NCBI GenBank assembly: GCA_031551515.1 | Contig: JAVBNL010000007.1 | Span: 1 to 64,000, forward strand | Source of the DNA: FLUQ01 sp031551515 | GTDB taxonomy: Bacteria; Desulfobacterota; Desulfovibrionia; Desulfovibrionales; Desulfovibrionaceae | Length of the DNA: 64,000 nucleotides | Direction: 5' to 3' | Shown: piece by piece, positions 8,093-15,416 of the stretch | Layout of the letters: each line of letters starts with the position of its first letter | Position numbering within the stretch: the stretch's first letter is position 1 | Notes under the pieces: model-generated | The model's input: the letters and a program-made list of their open reading frames with translations, nothing else | The model's database searches: none | What the model was told of the DNA's origin: nothing | Program-made: the position numbers and the translations under genes

Positions 8093-9088
8093 CTATTTCT
8101 TGCCCTGCATGATGTCCATGAACTTCTTGATCAGGGTCTCTTTCTGCGCCATCAGCTCCATATAGTCGATGGGGATGGAGCGCTTGATCGCGTCGGCCGC
8201 TTTGGGCAGCTTGAACTGGGCCGGGGTTTCCACGTCGGCGCGCACGGGCAGCGTGCCTTCGGCGGCGATGATGGTCTGCGCTTCCTTGGAAAGCAGGTAG
8301 TCCACGAATTTCTTCGCGGCGGAAAGGTTGGGCGTGTTCTTGATGATGGCCACGGGGCTGGGCACCACCAGCATTTCAGGCGGATAGACCAGCGCCAGGT
8401 TCGCGCCCTTTTCGATCTTGTCGTTGGTGATGTAGTCGACGGCAAGGCTGGCGGCCAATTCGCCGGAAGCGGTGTCGTCAATTACCTGGCCGGAGCCTTT
8501 GCCTATCTTCGCGCCGTTGGCGCGCAGCTGTTCAAAATATTCCCAGCCGAACTGTTTGGCCAGCAGAGCCACGCTCATGTACGACGTGCCGGAAAGAGCC
8601 GGGTTGGCTATGCCGAAGGCGCCCTTGTATTCTTTCTGGAACAGGTCCTTCCAGGAAGCGGGGGCTTTTTTGATCTGCTTGGTGTTATACGCGATGCCCA
8701 GAGTGCCCAGGCGCGCGGGGGTAAAGCTGCCGTCAAAATCTTTGAAGGGGTTCAAAATTTCTTTGCTGGCCGGGGAAACATACTTTTCCAGCAGGCCTTC
8801 TTTCTTCATGTTATAAAAATCGGGCACTTCGCTGGTCCAGAGCACGTCGGCCAGAATTTTGCCGGACTCCCGCTCCGCCGCGATTTTCGCCATTAGCTTG
8901 CCCGCGCCGGCCGATTGATAATCCATTGAAATACCAGGGTTTTTCTTCACAAAACCATCGCGCAGCTTACCGATAAGCGATTCTTTCATCGAGGTGTACA
9001 AAATGAACTTTTCCGCGGCGGCGGCACCGCCGGCGCAGCCCAGCACCAAGCTGAAACCGATGATGAGGGCAACAAGTTTGGTACGCAT
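8093..9088 (-). CDS. periplasmic substrate-binding protein, Fe(III) ABC importer
   Basis: 331 aa from ATG 9088, which has a textbook GGAGGAG eight bases upstream; the extended frame to 9205 is not supported. The signal sequence runs MRTKLVALIIGFSLVLGC then AAAAEKF, so both a lipobox at Cys18 and an AxA-type cleavage are possible. The mature part has the features of extracellular solute-binding family 1/FbpA proteins (ILYTSMKESL, GIAYNTKQI, DYLLSKEAQ). First gene of the four-gene importer operon. A hairpin (9162-9182) lies in its leader. I see no clear Fur box, so the iron assignment rests only on family resemblance. Confidence 0.87.
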   Translation of the reverse strand: MRTKLVALIIGFSLVLGCAGGAAAAEKFILYTSMKESLIGKLRDGFVKKNPGISMDYQSAGAGKLMAKIAAERESGKILADVLWTSEVPDFYNMKKEGLLEKYVSPASKEILNPFKDFDGSFTPARLGTLGIAYNTKQIKKAPASWKDLFQKEYKGAFGIANPALSGTSYMSVALLAKQFGWEYFEQLRANGAKIGKGSGQVIDDTASGELAASLAVDYITNDKIEKGANLALVYPPEMLVVPSPVAIIKNTPNLSAAKKFVDYLLSKEAQTIIAAEGTLPVRADVETPAQFKLPKAADAIKRSIPIDYMELMAQKETLIKKFMDIMQGKK

Positions 9089-9161
9089 TCTTCGACTCCT
9101 CCGCATAGATGGGTGTTTCTTCGGGAAAAATTTCTTCCGGAAGCGGGTCTCCGATAGACCG

Positions 9162-9182
9162 CCGCCGGAAAGCGTCCGGCGG
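9162..9182. promoter_or_regulatory. leader hairpin upstream of the ABC importer operon
   Basis: CCGCCGGA (9162-9169) and TCCGGCGG (9175-9182) form an 8-bp perfect stem about 75 bp before the binding-protein start, with no T tract on either side. It may be an mRNA structure or operator; no function can be assigned. Confidence 0.35.
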
Positions 9183-9351
9183 ATGGTGCATGTTTTCCGG
9201 TTCATAGCACCAAGAGCAAAAAAAAGCCAGCAAGGGCCGGAAAAACAACAAACGGGTTACTGACAACAGATACCGTTCTGTGCGAAAGGAGAAAAAAACG
9301 GCACGGGTTACGTCGGCGGTGACGGCCGCAACCCGTAACAGAGCATCTATT

Positions 9352-10650
9352 ATGATTATTGCTTCTTCTTTGCTTGTGCTGGCTAAAATCGGCGCGACGC
9401 TGGCCTTTATGCTGTACGGGGTTTCCCGCCGCTGGGATCTGTGGTTGGCCATTCTGCCGGGCGGCGTTCTGCTGGGACTGCTCTTCGGCCTCTCTCCCCT
9501 GCATATCGCGCAAACCATAGCCGCCGCGGCCGCGCAGGAGTCGTTTTTCAGCCTGCTGGCCACGGTGGCCTGCATCCTGATGCTTTCTGAGGTGCAATCG
9601 CGCACCGGCCAGGGGCGGCGGCTGGTCAGCGGGTTGAGCCCCTACCTGAAATCCCCCCGCTTGCGGCTGGTGTTTTTCCCCGCCCTGGTGGGGCTTTTGC
9701 CCATGCCGGGCGGCGCGATTTTTTCCTGCCCCATGGTGCGCGACGTGGCCGAGGGCATCGAGCTCAGTGAACGGCAAAAAACCCTGATCAATTACTGGTT
9801 CCGCCATGTCTGGGAAGTCGCCTGGCCCCTGTACCCCGGCTATATCCTGACCTGCTCGCTGGCCGGCATCCCCACGTCATTGCTCTGGCAATACACCTTC
9901 CCCATGATCCTCATCAGCTTTGCCGTGGGCTGGCTGTTTCTGTTGCGCAAGCCCCTGCGCATGACAGCCGGATATAAAGAGGACACGGAAGAAAAGCGCC
10001 CTCTGGGCGCGGTGCTGCTGGAAGGACTGCCCATAGCCGTGGCCATCGGCGCGGCCCCATTATATTCGCTGTTTTTTTCGCTGGCGGGCCTGCATGTGCC
10101 GCCGGGAAGTTCTTTCACCGCTTCGTTTTTGACGGCCATTGCCACGGCGGCGGTTCAGGGCGGGCTTGGCCCCGCCGCGCTGCTGCGCTTGCTGTTGCAG
10201 CGTCACATAGGCAAAATGCTGCTGCTGATTTTCGCCATCTTCGCCTTCAAGGAAATCCTGACGGAAGCAAAGGTGGTCAATGCGCTGGCGGCCATGATTT
10301 CCGGCTCATCCGCGCTGGTGGTGCTGTTCGTGGCGCTGCCCGCCATGGCCGGGATTCTGACCGGCCTGATGCTGGGCTTTGTGGGCACTGCGTTTCCCTT
10401 ACTGATAGCGCTGCTCGGCCAGGTGGATCTGTACCCGGAACGCCTGAGCTGGATGATTCTGGCCCTGGTCGCCGGCAACCTGGGGCAGATGCTTTCGCCT
10501 CTGCACAGCTGCTTTCTGGTCACGCTGGAGTTTTTCAAAACCCGGCTGCAGGAGGTATGGGGCACCATAGCCGCGGCGGCGCTGCTCCAGTTTCTTCTGG
10601 CCGCGCTGTATACAGCCGCTTTGCATTTCGGGCTTCACCCGCTGCTGTGA
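9352..10650 (+). CDS. DUF401-family integral membrane protein
   Basis: 432 aa from ATG 9352. The frame opens earlier at GTG 9280, but the extra 24 residues are polar and basic, unlike the hydrophobic N-terminus of this family. About ten to twelve TM segments are visible, with the conserved-looking LLPMPGGAIFSCPMV and HVWEVAWPLYPG stretches that I associate with DUF401 (PF04165), a transporter-like family in anaerobes and archaea without a confirmed substrate. Divergent from the iron-type ABC operon and convergent with the lipoprotein at 10663, so it is probably monocistronic. The start choice is the weak point: there is no convincing ribosome-binding site at either codon. Confidence 0.78.
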   Translation: MIIASSLLVLAKIGATLAFMLYGVSRRWDLWLAILPGGVLLGLLFGLSPLHIAQTIAAAAAQESFFSLLATVACILMLSEVQSRTGQGRRLVSGLSPYLKSPRLRLVFFPALVGLLPMPGGAIFSCPMVRDVAEGIELSERQKTLINYWFRHVWEVAWPLYPGYILTCSLAGIPTSLLWQYTFPMILISFAVGWLFLLRKPLRMTAGYKEDTEEKRPLGAVLLEGLPIAVAIGAAPLYSLFFSLAGLHVPPGSSFTASFLTAIATAAVQGGLGPAALLRLLLQRHIGKMLLLIFAIFAFKEILTEAKVVNALAAMISGSSALVVLFVALPAMAGILTGLMLGFVGTAFPLLIALLGQVDLYPERLSWMILALVAGNLGQMLSPLHSCFLVTLEFFKTRLQEVWGTIAAAALLQFLLAALYTAALHFGLHPLL

Positions 10651-10662
10651 AAGACCCCGCGC

Positions 10663-11364
10663 TCACTCCGCAAACGGCGGAAAACGCAACACGGCGCGCA
10701 AATAGGTCAGGCGAGCTTTTGCGGAGGCCGCATCGGGGTATACCGTTGCGGGGGCAAGGCCGCGCCGCTCTTCCATACCCAGCAGCCGGGCGGAAAGCGG
10801 CCCGTCTTTGCGGGGGTTTTCCACCACCAGCCAGAAGGTCAAAATCAGCTGTTCGTCACGGCGTACCTGCTGGGATGCGGCAATAAGCCAGTCACGCGTG
10901 CCGTCGCCCGTGTAGTCAAATGTGGCGATCACCCGATACGTGGCGTCGGCGTATGACGAGGTTACGGAGCAGCCGGTCCTGTCAGTCATGCCCTCGGACC
11001 AGGGCCGCATGGCGTGGGTGAAAGGCTCTCCGGTTTGCGGCACCACGATCATGGAAGGAAAGGTGGAAAGGTCAAGACGCTGCCGCAGTTCCCGGCCGTA
11101 GGATTCCGGCTGGTAATCGTCCGGCGCGATTTGCCCGCCCGGCTCCACTTTGCCTTCGTCGCTCACCGTGACGGCGACGGCGGAGGGCGGAGAAAATCGC
11201 AGTTTTTGAAAAGCCGCCAGGGTTGCGGGCTCAAAAACCTCAGCGGGCACGGGGTGGTCACGATAGACCGGCGCGAGGCCGAAAAGCTGGCCGAAAAAGG
11301 CGCAGCCGCCGCACAACGCGGCCAGAACGGAAACGGTAATCAGAGCGGGAACTCGCATAGGCAC
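10663..11364 (-). CDS. predicted lipoprotein of unknown function
   Basis: 233 aa (ATG 11364; an in-frame ATG at 11358 is equally possible). The signal region MRVPALITVSVLAALCGGC has a lipobox with Cys21. The rest is soluble, with two Cys, a central segment ATFDYTGDGTRDWL reminiscent of a calcium-loop or VCBS-like turn, and no motif I recognise. Its stop lies 12 bp from the DUF401 stop (convergent), so no operon partner on that side. Transcription starts in the 180-bp gap shared with the divergent larC-like gene. Confidence 0.75.
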   Translation of the reverse strand: MPMRVPALITVSVLAALCGGCAFFGQLFGLAPVYRDHPVPAEVFEPATLAAFQKLRFSPPSAVAVTVSDEGKVEPGGQIAPDDYQPESYGRELRQRLDLSTFPSMIVVPQTGEPFTHAMRPWSEGMTDRTGCSVTSSYADATYRVIATFDYTGDGTRDWLIAASQQVRRDEQLILTFWLVVENPRKDGPLSARLLGMEERRGLAPATVYPDAASAKARLTYLRAVLRFPPFAE

Positions 11365-11516
11365 TCACAAGACAAAAAAATTTCAACGAAGGCCCGCTTG
11401 CAGTATCGCAATTTTTTTTATTTTACCAGAGCGGCGGCTTAGATTGCCGTGATGCTTTGTCAGGCATCGTTTCAACCAACGCTGGCTTTTCAAGGAGCCT
11501 GCGCTTACAGTGGTGA

Positions 11517-11533
11517 CCGCGACACGTTCGCGG
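11517..11533 (+). promoter_or_regulatory. hairpin next to the ribosome-binding site of larC-like gene
   Basis: CCGCGA (11517-11522) pairs with TCGCGG (11528-11533). The stem ends three bases before the AAGGAG ribosome-binding site at 11536-11541. It may influence translation initiation; this is inference from position only. Confidence 0.35.
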
Positions 11534-11546
11534 ACAAGGAGCGACC

Positions 11547-12446
11547 ATGCACGACCCCGACCACAGCCATTCCCACGCTCATGACCACAATCATGAGCAC
11601 AAGCATAGCCATGACCACGGGCATGACCATCACCATAACCACGATCATGAGCGCAAACACGAGCATTCGCACGGCCATGATCACTCGCATGAGCACGGGC
11701 ACAGGCACATACACGCAAAGGGCGCGCCCGTTCTGGTGCTGCGCCCCTACACGGGCATTTCCGGCGACATCATGGTGGCGGGCCTTGCCCGCATGCTGGA
11801 GGCGGACCAGCCCCTGATTGACGGGCTCATTGCCGCCATCGGCCTGCCGGAGCTGGCCGGAGGCCTGACCGTACTGCCCCATTCGCTGAACGAAGTGGGC
11901 GGCTGGCAGTGCCGGGTAACGCTGCCGCATGAGCACAGCCACCGCACCCTGGCGGACATTCGGGGCATAATCCGGGCAAGCGCTCTGGAAGAGACGGCCA
12001 AAGCCCTGGCTGAAAAAGCCTTTGCGATCCTGGCGGAAGCCGAAGGCGCCGTGCACGGCAAAACGGCGGACGACGTGGCTTTTCACGAAGTGGGCGCGCT
12101 GGACAGCATACTCGACACCTGCCTGGCCGCCGCCCTGTTCGCCAAACTCGCGCCCGCCCGTTTCGTCTGCGGCTCTCTGCCGCTGTGCGACGGCGCGGTG
12201 CGCTGCGCACACGGCACCTTGCCCTCTCCCGCTCCCGCGGTGATGCGGCTCTTGCGCGACGTGCCGGTGCACGGCATCGCAAGCGCAGGCGAGACGGTGA
12301 CCCCCACGGGCCTGGCCCTGCTCAAAGCGTTCGGCGCGGAGTTCGGCCCCTGGCCCGCCATGACCATCGAACGCGAAGCGCTGGTTTATGGCACCCGCGT
12401 GTTCGAAGGGGTGCCTAACGGCGCGATCTTCGCTTTCGGGAAGTAG
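11547..12446 (+). CDS. larC: short LarC-family nickel-insertion protein with His-rich N-terminus
   Basis: 299 aa. LarC inserts nickel into the pincer cofactor of lactate racemase-type enzymes, using CTP. Residues 1-56 contain 27 histidines, nearly every second residue, alternating with D, S, E, G and K: a probable nickel store or sink. The remaining 240 residues match the LarC N-terminal region (YTGISGDIMVAGL; FHEVGALDSILD; CAHGTLPSPAPAV; TPTGLALLKAF). The protein stops at about the LarC1/LarC2 boundary (VYGTRVFEGVPN...), and no LarC2-like frame follows before the next terminator, so the CTP-binding half is missing or encoded elsewhere. No larA, larB or larE is nearby. A good AAGGAG precedes the ATG. 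Confidence 0.85.
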   Translation: MHDPDHSHSHAHDHNHEHKHSHDHGHDHHHNHDHERKHEHSHGHDHSHEHGHRHIHAKGAPVLVLRPYTGISGDIMVAGLARMLEADQPLIDGLIAAIGLPELAGGLTVLPHSLNEVGGWQCRVTLPHEHSHRTLADIRGIIRASALEETAKALAEKAFAILAEAEGAVHGKTADDVAFHEVGALDSILDTCLAAALFAKLAPARFVCGSLPLCDGAVRCAHGTLPSPAPAVMRLLRDVPVHGIASAGETVTPTGLALLKAFGAEFGPWPAMTIEREALVYGTRVFEGVPNGAIFAFGK

Positions 12447-12483
12447 CGGCTCCATTTACGCTTGATACTTCGTCAGGCGAAAC

Positions 12484-12516
12484 AAGGCCGGGAATCCGTA
12501 ACAGATTCCCGGCCTT
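12484..12516. terminator. bidirectional terminator
   Basis: A 13-bp stem AAGGCCGGGAATC/GATTCCCGGCCTT lies between two convergent genes (larC-like and the ABM protein) and can serve both. Confidence 0.75.
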
Positions 12517-12538
12517 ACTGTTTCTTGCGAAACGAATC

Positions 12539-12838
12539 TTACTTCACGTCGGCGGCGGACCACACCGTCACATCCGACGGCTTTTCCATCAGGTCTTTCA
12601 CTTTTTCGCGGTACGCGGTCATGTGCGGCGCGACCCGGTGGGCTTCGAACGCGGCCTTGTCCGCCCAAATTTCGTAGAACATGAACTTGCCGCTGCCGTC
12701 TTTCAGCTCGTGCAGGTCGTAGCGCAAACAGCCCTTTTCCGCGCGGACGTTGGGGATGTTTTTGAGGATTTCCGCCTTGACGGCATCCGCGTTGCCCGCC
12801 TTGGGGTGAACCATGGCCACGATGAAATACTTATCCAT
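12539..12838 (-). CDS. ABM-domain protein (putative quinol monooxygenase-like)
   Basis: 99 aa, the usual length of a single antibiotic-biosynthesis-monooxygenase (ABM) ferredoxin-like fold domain. Typical features: YFIVAMVHPKAG at the start, RAEKGCLRYDLHEL in the middle, FMFYEIWADKAAFEAH and late MEKPSDV. Such proteins (YgiN-like) act on quinols or remove reactive small molecules without a metal or cofactor, but many have no known role. GAGGAGC precedes the ATG. It is monocistronic, convergent with the larC-like gene and sharing its terminator. Confidence 0.82.
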   Translation of the reverse strand: MDKYFIVAMVHPKAGNADAVKAEILKNIPNVRAEKGCLRYDLHELKDGSGKFMFYEIWADKAAFEAHRVAPHMTAYREKVKDLMEKPSDVTVWSAADVK

Positions 12839-13129
12839 GACGGCTCCTCGGGGTAATATGTGGTGCGAAGGACAGGTTCAATATTGCGGGATATTCCCTG
12901 CCGTCATGGGATGATGCTCTCTGCCCGGCTGGGTGTCAACGACAACAAAAAAAACGGCGCGAAGACCCGGGGACTCAGGCCCGTGACTTTCTCCCGACAG
13001 CTTGAAGAATGTTTTACTCCGCCCGCCCATGCCACAGTTGGCTGTGCGGGGACCATACGAGGTTTTTTTTGTTTGACGCCTACCGGCACTGTGCGTGTAT
13101 AGAGAGGGGGAGCCAACTATGGAGGGGAT
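12839..13129. other. intergenic region at the edge of the lower-GC patch
   Basis: 290 bases without a credible gene; the short open frames here lack ribosome-binding sites and typical codon use. It holds the upstream region of the ABM gene and, near the right end, the promoter-like sequence of the first small lipoprotein. Confidence 0.5.
13073..13101 (+). promoter_or_regulatory. candidate promoter of the small lipoprotein gene
   Basis: TTGACG (13073-13078), a 17-bp spacer, TGTATA (13096-13101); the gene starts 29 bp later behind GGAGGGG. Confidence 0.45.
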
Positions 13130-13531
13130 ATGCGTAAATTACTTTTGCTCTGTGTTGCAATTTGCTGTGTCGTCGGTTGCAAATCCAATTTCAATACCGC
13201 GCCGATAGTAAACTTCCCTGATCAACCTGTGAACGCGAAGCTGACCATGGTCCAAATGGAAAAATGCATAGTTACCGCCGGGGCTGAGCTTGGCTGGACA
13301 ATGACCAAGCTCAGTGACGGAGAGTTTGAAGGCAAAATACAAAGGCGCGACCATACCGCTGTTGTGAGCATACCTTATTCCACAACCACGTATTCCATTA
13401 TCTACAAAAGCAGCAGTAAGGATCTGTACGCCGACGAGAGGGGCACTATCCACAAAATTTATAATACGTGGGTAGGCAACCTGGCCCGCCAAATCAACGC
13501 CAAGATTGTCGGCGAGGCATATCAGGAGTGA
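13130..13531 (+). CDS. small predicted lipoprotein
   Basis: 133 aa. The signal ICCVVGC puts the lipidated Cys at 17. The mature part (about 115 residues) has a MEKCIVTAGAELGWTMTKL stretch and then alternating strands (IPYSTTTYSIIYKSSS). This looks like the small lipoproteins in which a helix is followed by a curved sheet, but I do not recognise a named family. ATG behind GGAGGGG. Base composition is lower in GC than the neighbours. A similar gene follows 103 bp later; both start MRK and have comparable leaders (TATAGA then A/G-rich then GAGGGG), so they may be diverged duplicates. Confidence 0.75.
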   Translation: MRKLLLLCVAICCVVGCKSNFNTAPIVNFPDQPVNAKLTMVQMEKCIVTAGAELGWTMTKLSDGEFEGKIQRRDHTAVVSIPYSTTTYSIIYKSSSKDLYADERGTIHKIYNTWVGNLARQINAKIVGEAYQE

Positions 13532-13634
13532 TGCCGCGATGCCTTAAGTTACATTCATGCGCGTTGCGGCTCGCCCGGTTTATGACGTTGGCGTATAGAA
13601 AGGGGCACCACTTAGGCAGAAGGGAGGGGTTGGA

Positions 13635-14243
13635 ATGCGTAAGGTTTTTCTAATCGTGGCGACCGTGACGGTGGCTATGATGGCGGGATGTGCGCCAAAG
13701 CAGCTTACCCGCGAAGAATTTCTCGCCTTAAATGACGCGACCACCAAAGCCATGACGCGAGAATATTCTGGCGTGGACAAAGAACGTTTGTTGACGGCAT
13801 GCGAACAAGCTTTGAAAGCCTCAGACAGCAAATATGATGTAACGCAACACATGCCGAATGGGTTTTATGCAGAACGCCGTTGGCTTATTTATATGGTTAT
13901 TGCGGCCGCCACCGGAAAAAATCATTGGAAAATACTTGTTGAAGAAAATGATGGGACAACTAAGGCTGTGGTCCGCAGTTGGATTGGAGATGGGATGGGG
14001 GCCAATCCATTCCCTGTGCCATTTCCAGGAAAAACAGAGAATGAATATTACACCTCGCCATCGCTCTATACCCTGTTCTTTGACCGGGTAGATTACTTTC
14101 TCGGCCTACGGGAGGATTGGGAAACCTGTGAAGCAGCGGAAAAGAAGATGCATCCGCTTGAAGCCGGAATTGGCGCCGGTCTTGAATCGCTATGTTCTGT
14201 TGCGAGAGAAAACGACCCGACGAAACCTAAGGTGCAACCATAA
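13635..14243 (+). CDS. predicted lipoprotein
   Basis: 202 aa. Signal VTVAMMAGC, lipidated Cys19. The middle region (LLTACEQALKASDSKYDV... RRWLIYMVIAAATGKNHWKILVEEN) has the helix-then-strand order also seen in the preceding small lipoprotein (MEKCIVTAGAELGWTM... ). The ribosome-binding site is GGGAGGGG. The stop codon overlaps the ATG of a short disrupted frame (TAATG). Codon use and GC are lower than the surrounding genes, consistent with later acquisition or relaxed selection. No family name is offered. Confidence 0.72.
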   Translation: MRKVFLIVATVTVAMMAGCAPKQLTREEFLALNDATTKAMTREYSGVDKERLLTACEQALKASDSKYDVTQHMPNGFYAERRWLIYMVIAAATGKNHWKILVEENDGTTKAVVRSWIGDGMGANPFPVPFPGKTENEYYTSPSLYTLFFDRVDYFLGLREDWETCEAAEKKMHPLEAGIGAGLESLCSVARENDPTKPKVQP

Positions 14244-14413
14244 TGGCACGTAAAAAATCCGGCATTCCAGGCTGATCTTTTTCATGGAAGCGACTTGGCC
14301 TTTCTCAGGGAAAGCGAACTTATCTATTCGCCATGCCGCCATATTCGGAAGTCTTGGTAAAAACAGGCGACTTTGCCGGGATATCCAAACAAGCCAGGTA
14401 TAGCTCCATATAA
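14243..14413 (+). pseudogene. small ORF interrupted by an in-frame TGA
   Basis: ATG at 14243 overlaps the stop of the lipoprotein gene (TAATG). The frame reads MARKKSGIPG, then TGA at 14273-14275, then continues SFSWKRLGLSQGKRTYLF... to TAA at 14411. The segments SGIPG and SFSWKRLGLS look like a continuous small basic protein that I vaguely associate with a family of short uncharacterised proteins, so the likeliest reading is a pseudogene with a nonsense mutation. Recoding of TGA (selenocysteine) is possible in this group of bacteria but nothing supports it here. Confidence 0.35.
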
Positions 14414-14487
14414 GTACAACGTAGGCACAGTGAATTTCGATTAAAAAAAGGCGGCTACATAACGTAACTGCCTTTATTTTATTACCT

Positions 14488-14570
14488 TGGTGCGAGAAGG
14501 GGGAGTTGAACCCCCACGGTTACCCGCTGGATTCTAAGTCCAGTGCGTCTACCAGTTCCGCCATTCTCGC
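14488..14570 (-). tRNA. tRNA-Leu (UAG)
   Basis: Minus strand: acceptor GCGAGAA pairs with TTCTCGC, discriminator A and encoded CCA. The anticodon stem CTGGA/TCCAG has loop CTTAGAA, giving anticodon TAG. A variable arm follows (GCGGGTAACCGT region) and the T-arm has GGGGGTTCAACTCCCCC. 83 nt including CCA, as expected for a class II tRNA-Leu. A weak terminator-like stem (AAAGGC/GCCTTT, 14447-14475) lies downstream. Confidence 0.95.
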
Positions 14571-14585
14571 AAAGAAACGGGGGCG

Positions 14586-14614
14586 AATGTAGCGTTTCGG
14601 CCCTGGACCGTCAA
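14586..14614 (-). promoter_or_regulatory. promoter of tRNA-Leu
   Basis: Minus strand TTGACG (14614-14609), a 17-bp spacer, TACATT (14591-14586), about 15 bp before the tRNA 5' end: a consensus-like sigma-70 promoter in the expected place. Confidence 0.65.
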
Positions 14615-14663
14615 TGCGCAACAGTAACGCATGACCGACGCAGTATCACGGCAAACTGAAGCG

Positions 14664-15416
14664 CTACGGCCAGATCCAGCCGGGCACATAACGCCAGGCT
14701 TTGCGCAACCTCTTGTCCAAGGCCAGCGCGTTGGGTTCCGCCGCGAAAAGCACTTTCCAAAAGCCCTGCCCGTGATTGCAGTGCAGCGTATGGGCCAACT
14801 CGTGCAGCAACACGTGGCGGGCCAGATCAAGCGGCAAAAAAACCAGGCAAATATTCAGGCTGATGTCGCCCCGAACCGTGCAGCTGCCCCAGCGGCTGCG
14901 CTGGCAGCCGAAACGCAGATTGGCGAAAGAAAACCCGTGCGCGGCGGCAAGGGTTTTCAGCTCTTTTGCCAAAAAAGAGGTGGCGTATTCTTTGACCCGG
15001 CGCCGCAGTTGGCGCAAAGCCGCTTCCCGGTCATCCCTGCGGACGCGAAGCGTTATGGCGGTGGTTTCCGGCGGCGTTTCACCGGCGCAGAGCACGGGCA
15101 GGCTCAGTGCGCCGCCGTGCAGCGCGACAGTCTCCGGCAAGTCTGGCGCGGCTGTTTCCGGCGCGCCTTCCGGGCAGACGCGGTGCAGGGTCCGCTCTAT
15201 CCAATCCCTGTTCCGCTCAACAAACCCGGCGGCAAGAGCGGGATCAAGCCCGCGCGGCAAAACCACCTCCAGCCCTCTGTCCGGCAACACGCGCAGCCGC
15301 GCGCGCAACGCTTTCGCGCTGACGCGTACGCTATAGGACGGCGGCCAGGCCGCCGGAAAAGATGACGAAGAATCCGTCAGGGAGCGGGCGGGCAAGGCGC
15401 CGGGCCTTCTTTGCAT
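14664..15416 (-). CDS. YgjP-like metallopeptidase (DUF45/WLM, M48-related)
   Basis: 250 aa. The zinc site HELAHTLHCNHGQGFW has HExxH followed by a third His in the NHGxxFW pattern typical of the YgjP/DUF45 family. The preceding RFGCQRSRWGSC motif is also characteristic of that family. Cytoplasmic; substrates of this family are poorly known. The start at 15416 overlaps the upstream VKOR-fusion gene by 40 bp, so the two genes are probably co-transcribed and translationally coupled. A shorter start is conceivable because the first 30 residues are low in conservation. Confidence 0.88.
   Translation of the reverse strand: MQRRPGALPARSLTDSSSSFPAAWPPSYSVRVSAKALRARLRVLPDRGLEVVLPRGLDPALAAGFVERNRDWIERTLHRVCPEGAPETAAPDLPETVALHGGALSLPVLCAGETPPETTAITLRVRRDDREAALRQLRRRVKEYATSFLAKELKTLAAAHGFSFANLRFGCQRSRWGSCTVRGDISLNICLVFLPLDLARHVLLHELAHTLHCNHGQGFWKVLFAAEPNALALDKRLRKAWRYVPGWIWP

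Noticed and set aside
11547..11716. CRISPR-like or tandem DNA repeat in the His-rich region
   Set aside because: The CAT/CAC-rich repetition encodes the His tail of the larC-like protein; there are no spacers or conserved repeats.
11505..12455. Long minus-strand frame opposite the larC-like gene
   Set aside because: It is the antisense of a gene with clear LarC motifs and has no ribosome-binding site; the length comes from the GC-rich codon bias and the His repeat.
12860..13116. Short frames on both strands between the ABM gene and the lipoprotein
   Set aside because: No ribosome-binding sites, no recognisable protein features, and low-quality codon use.
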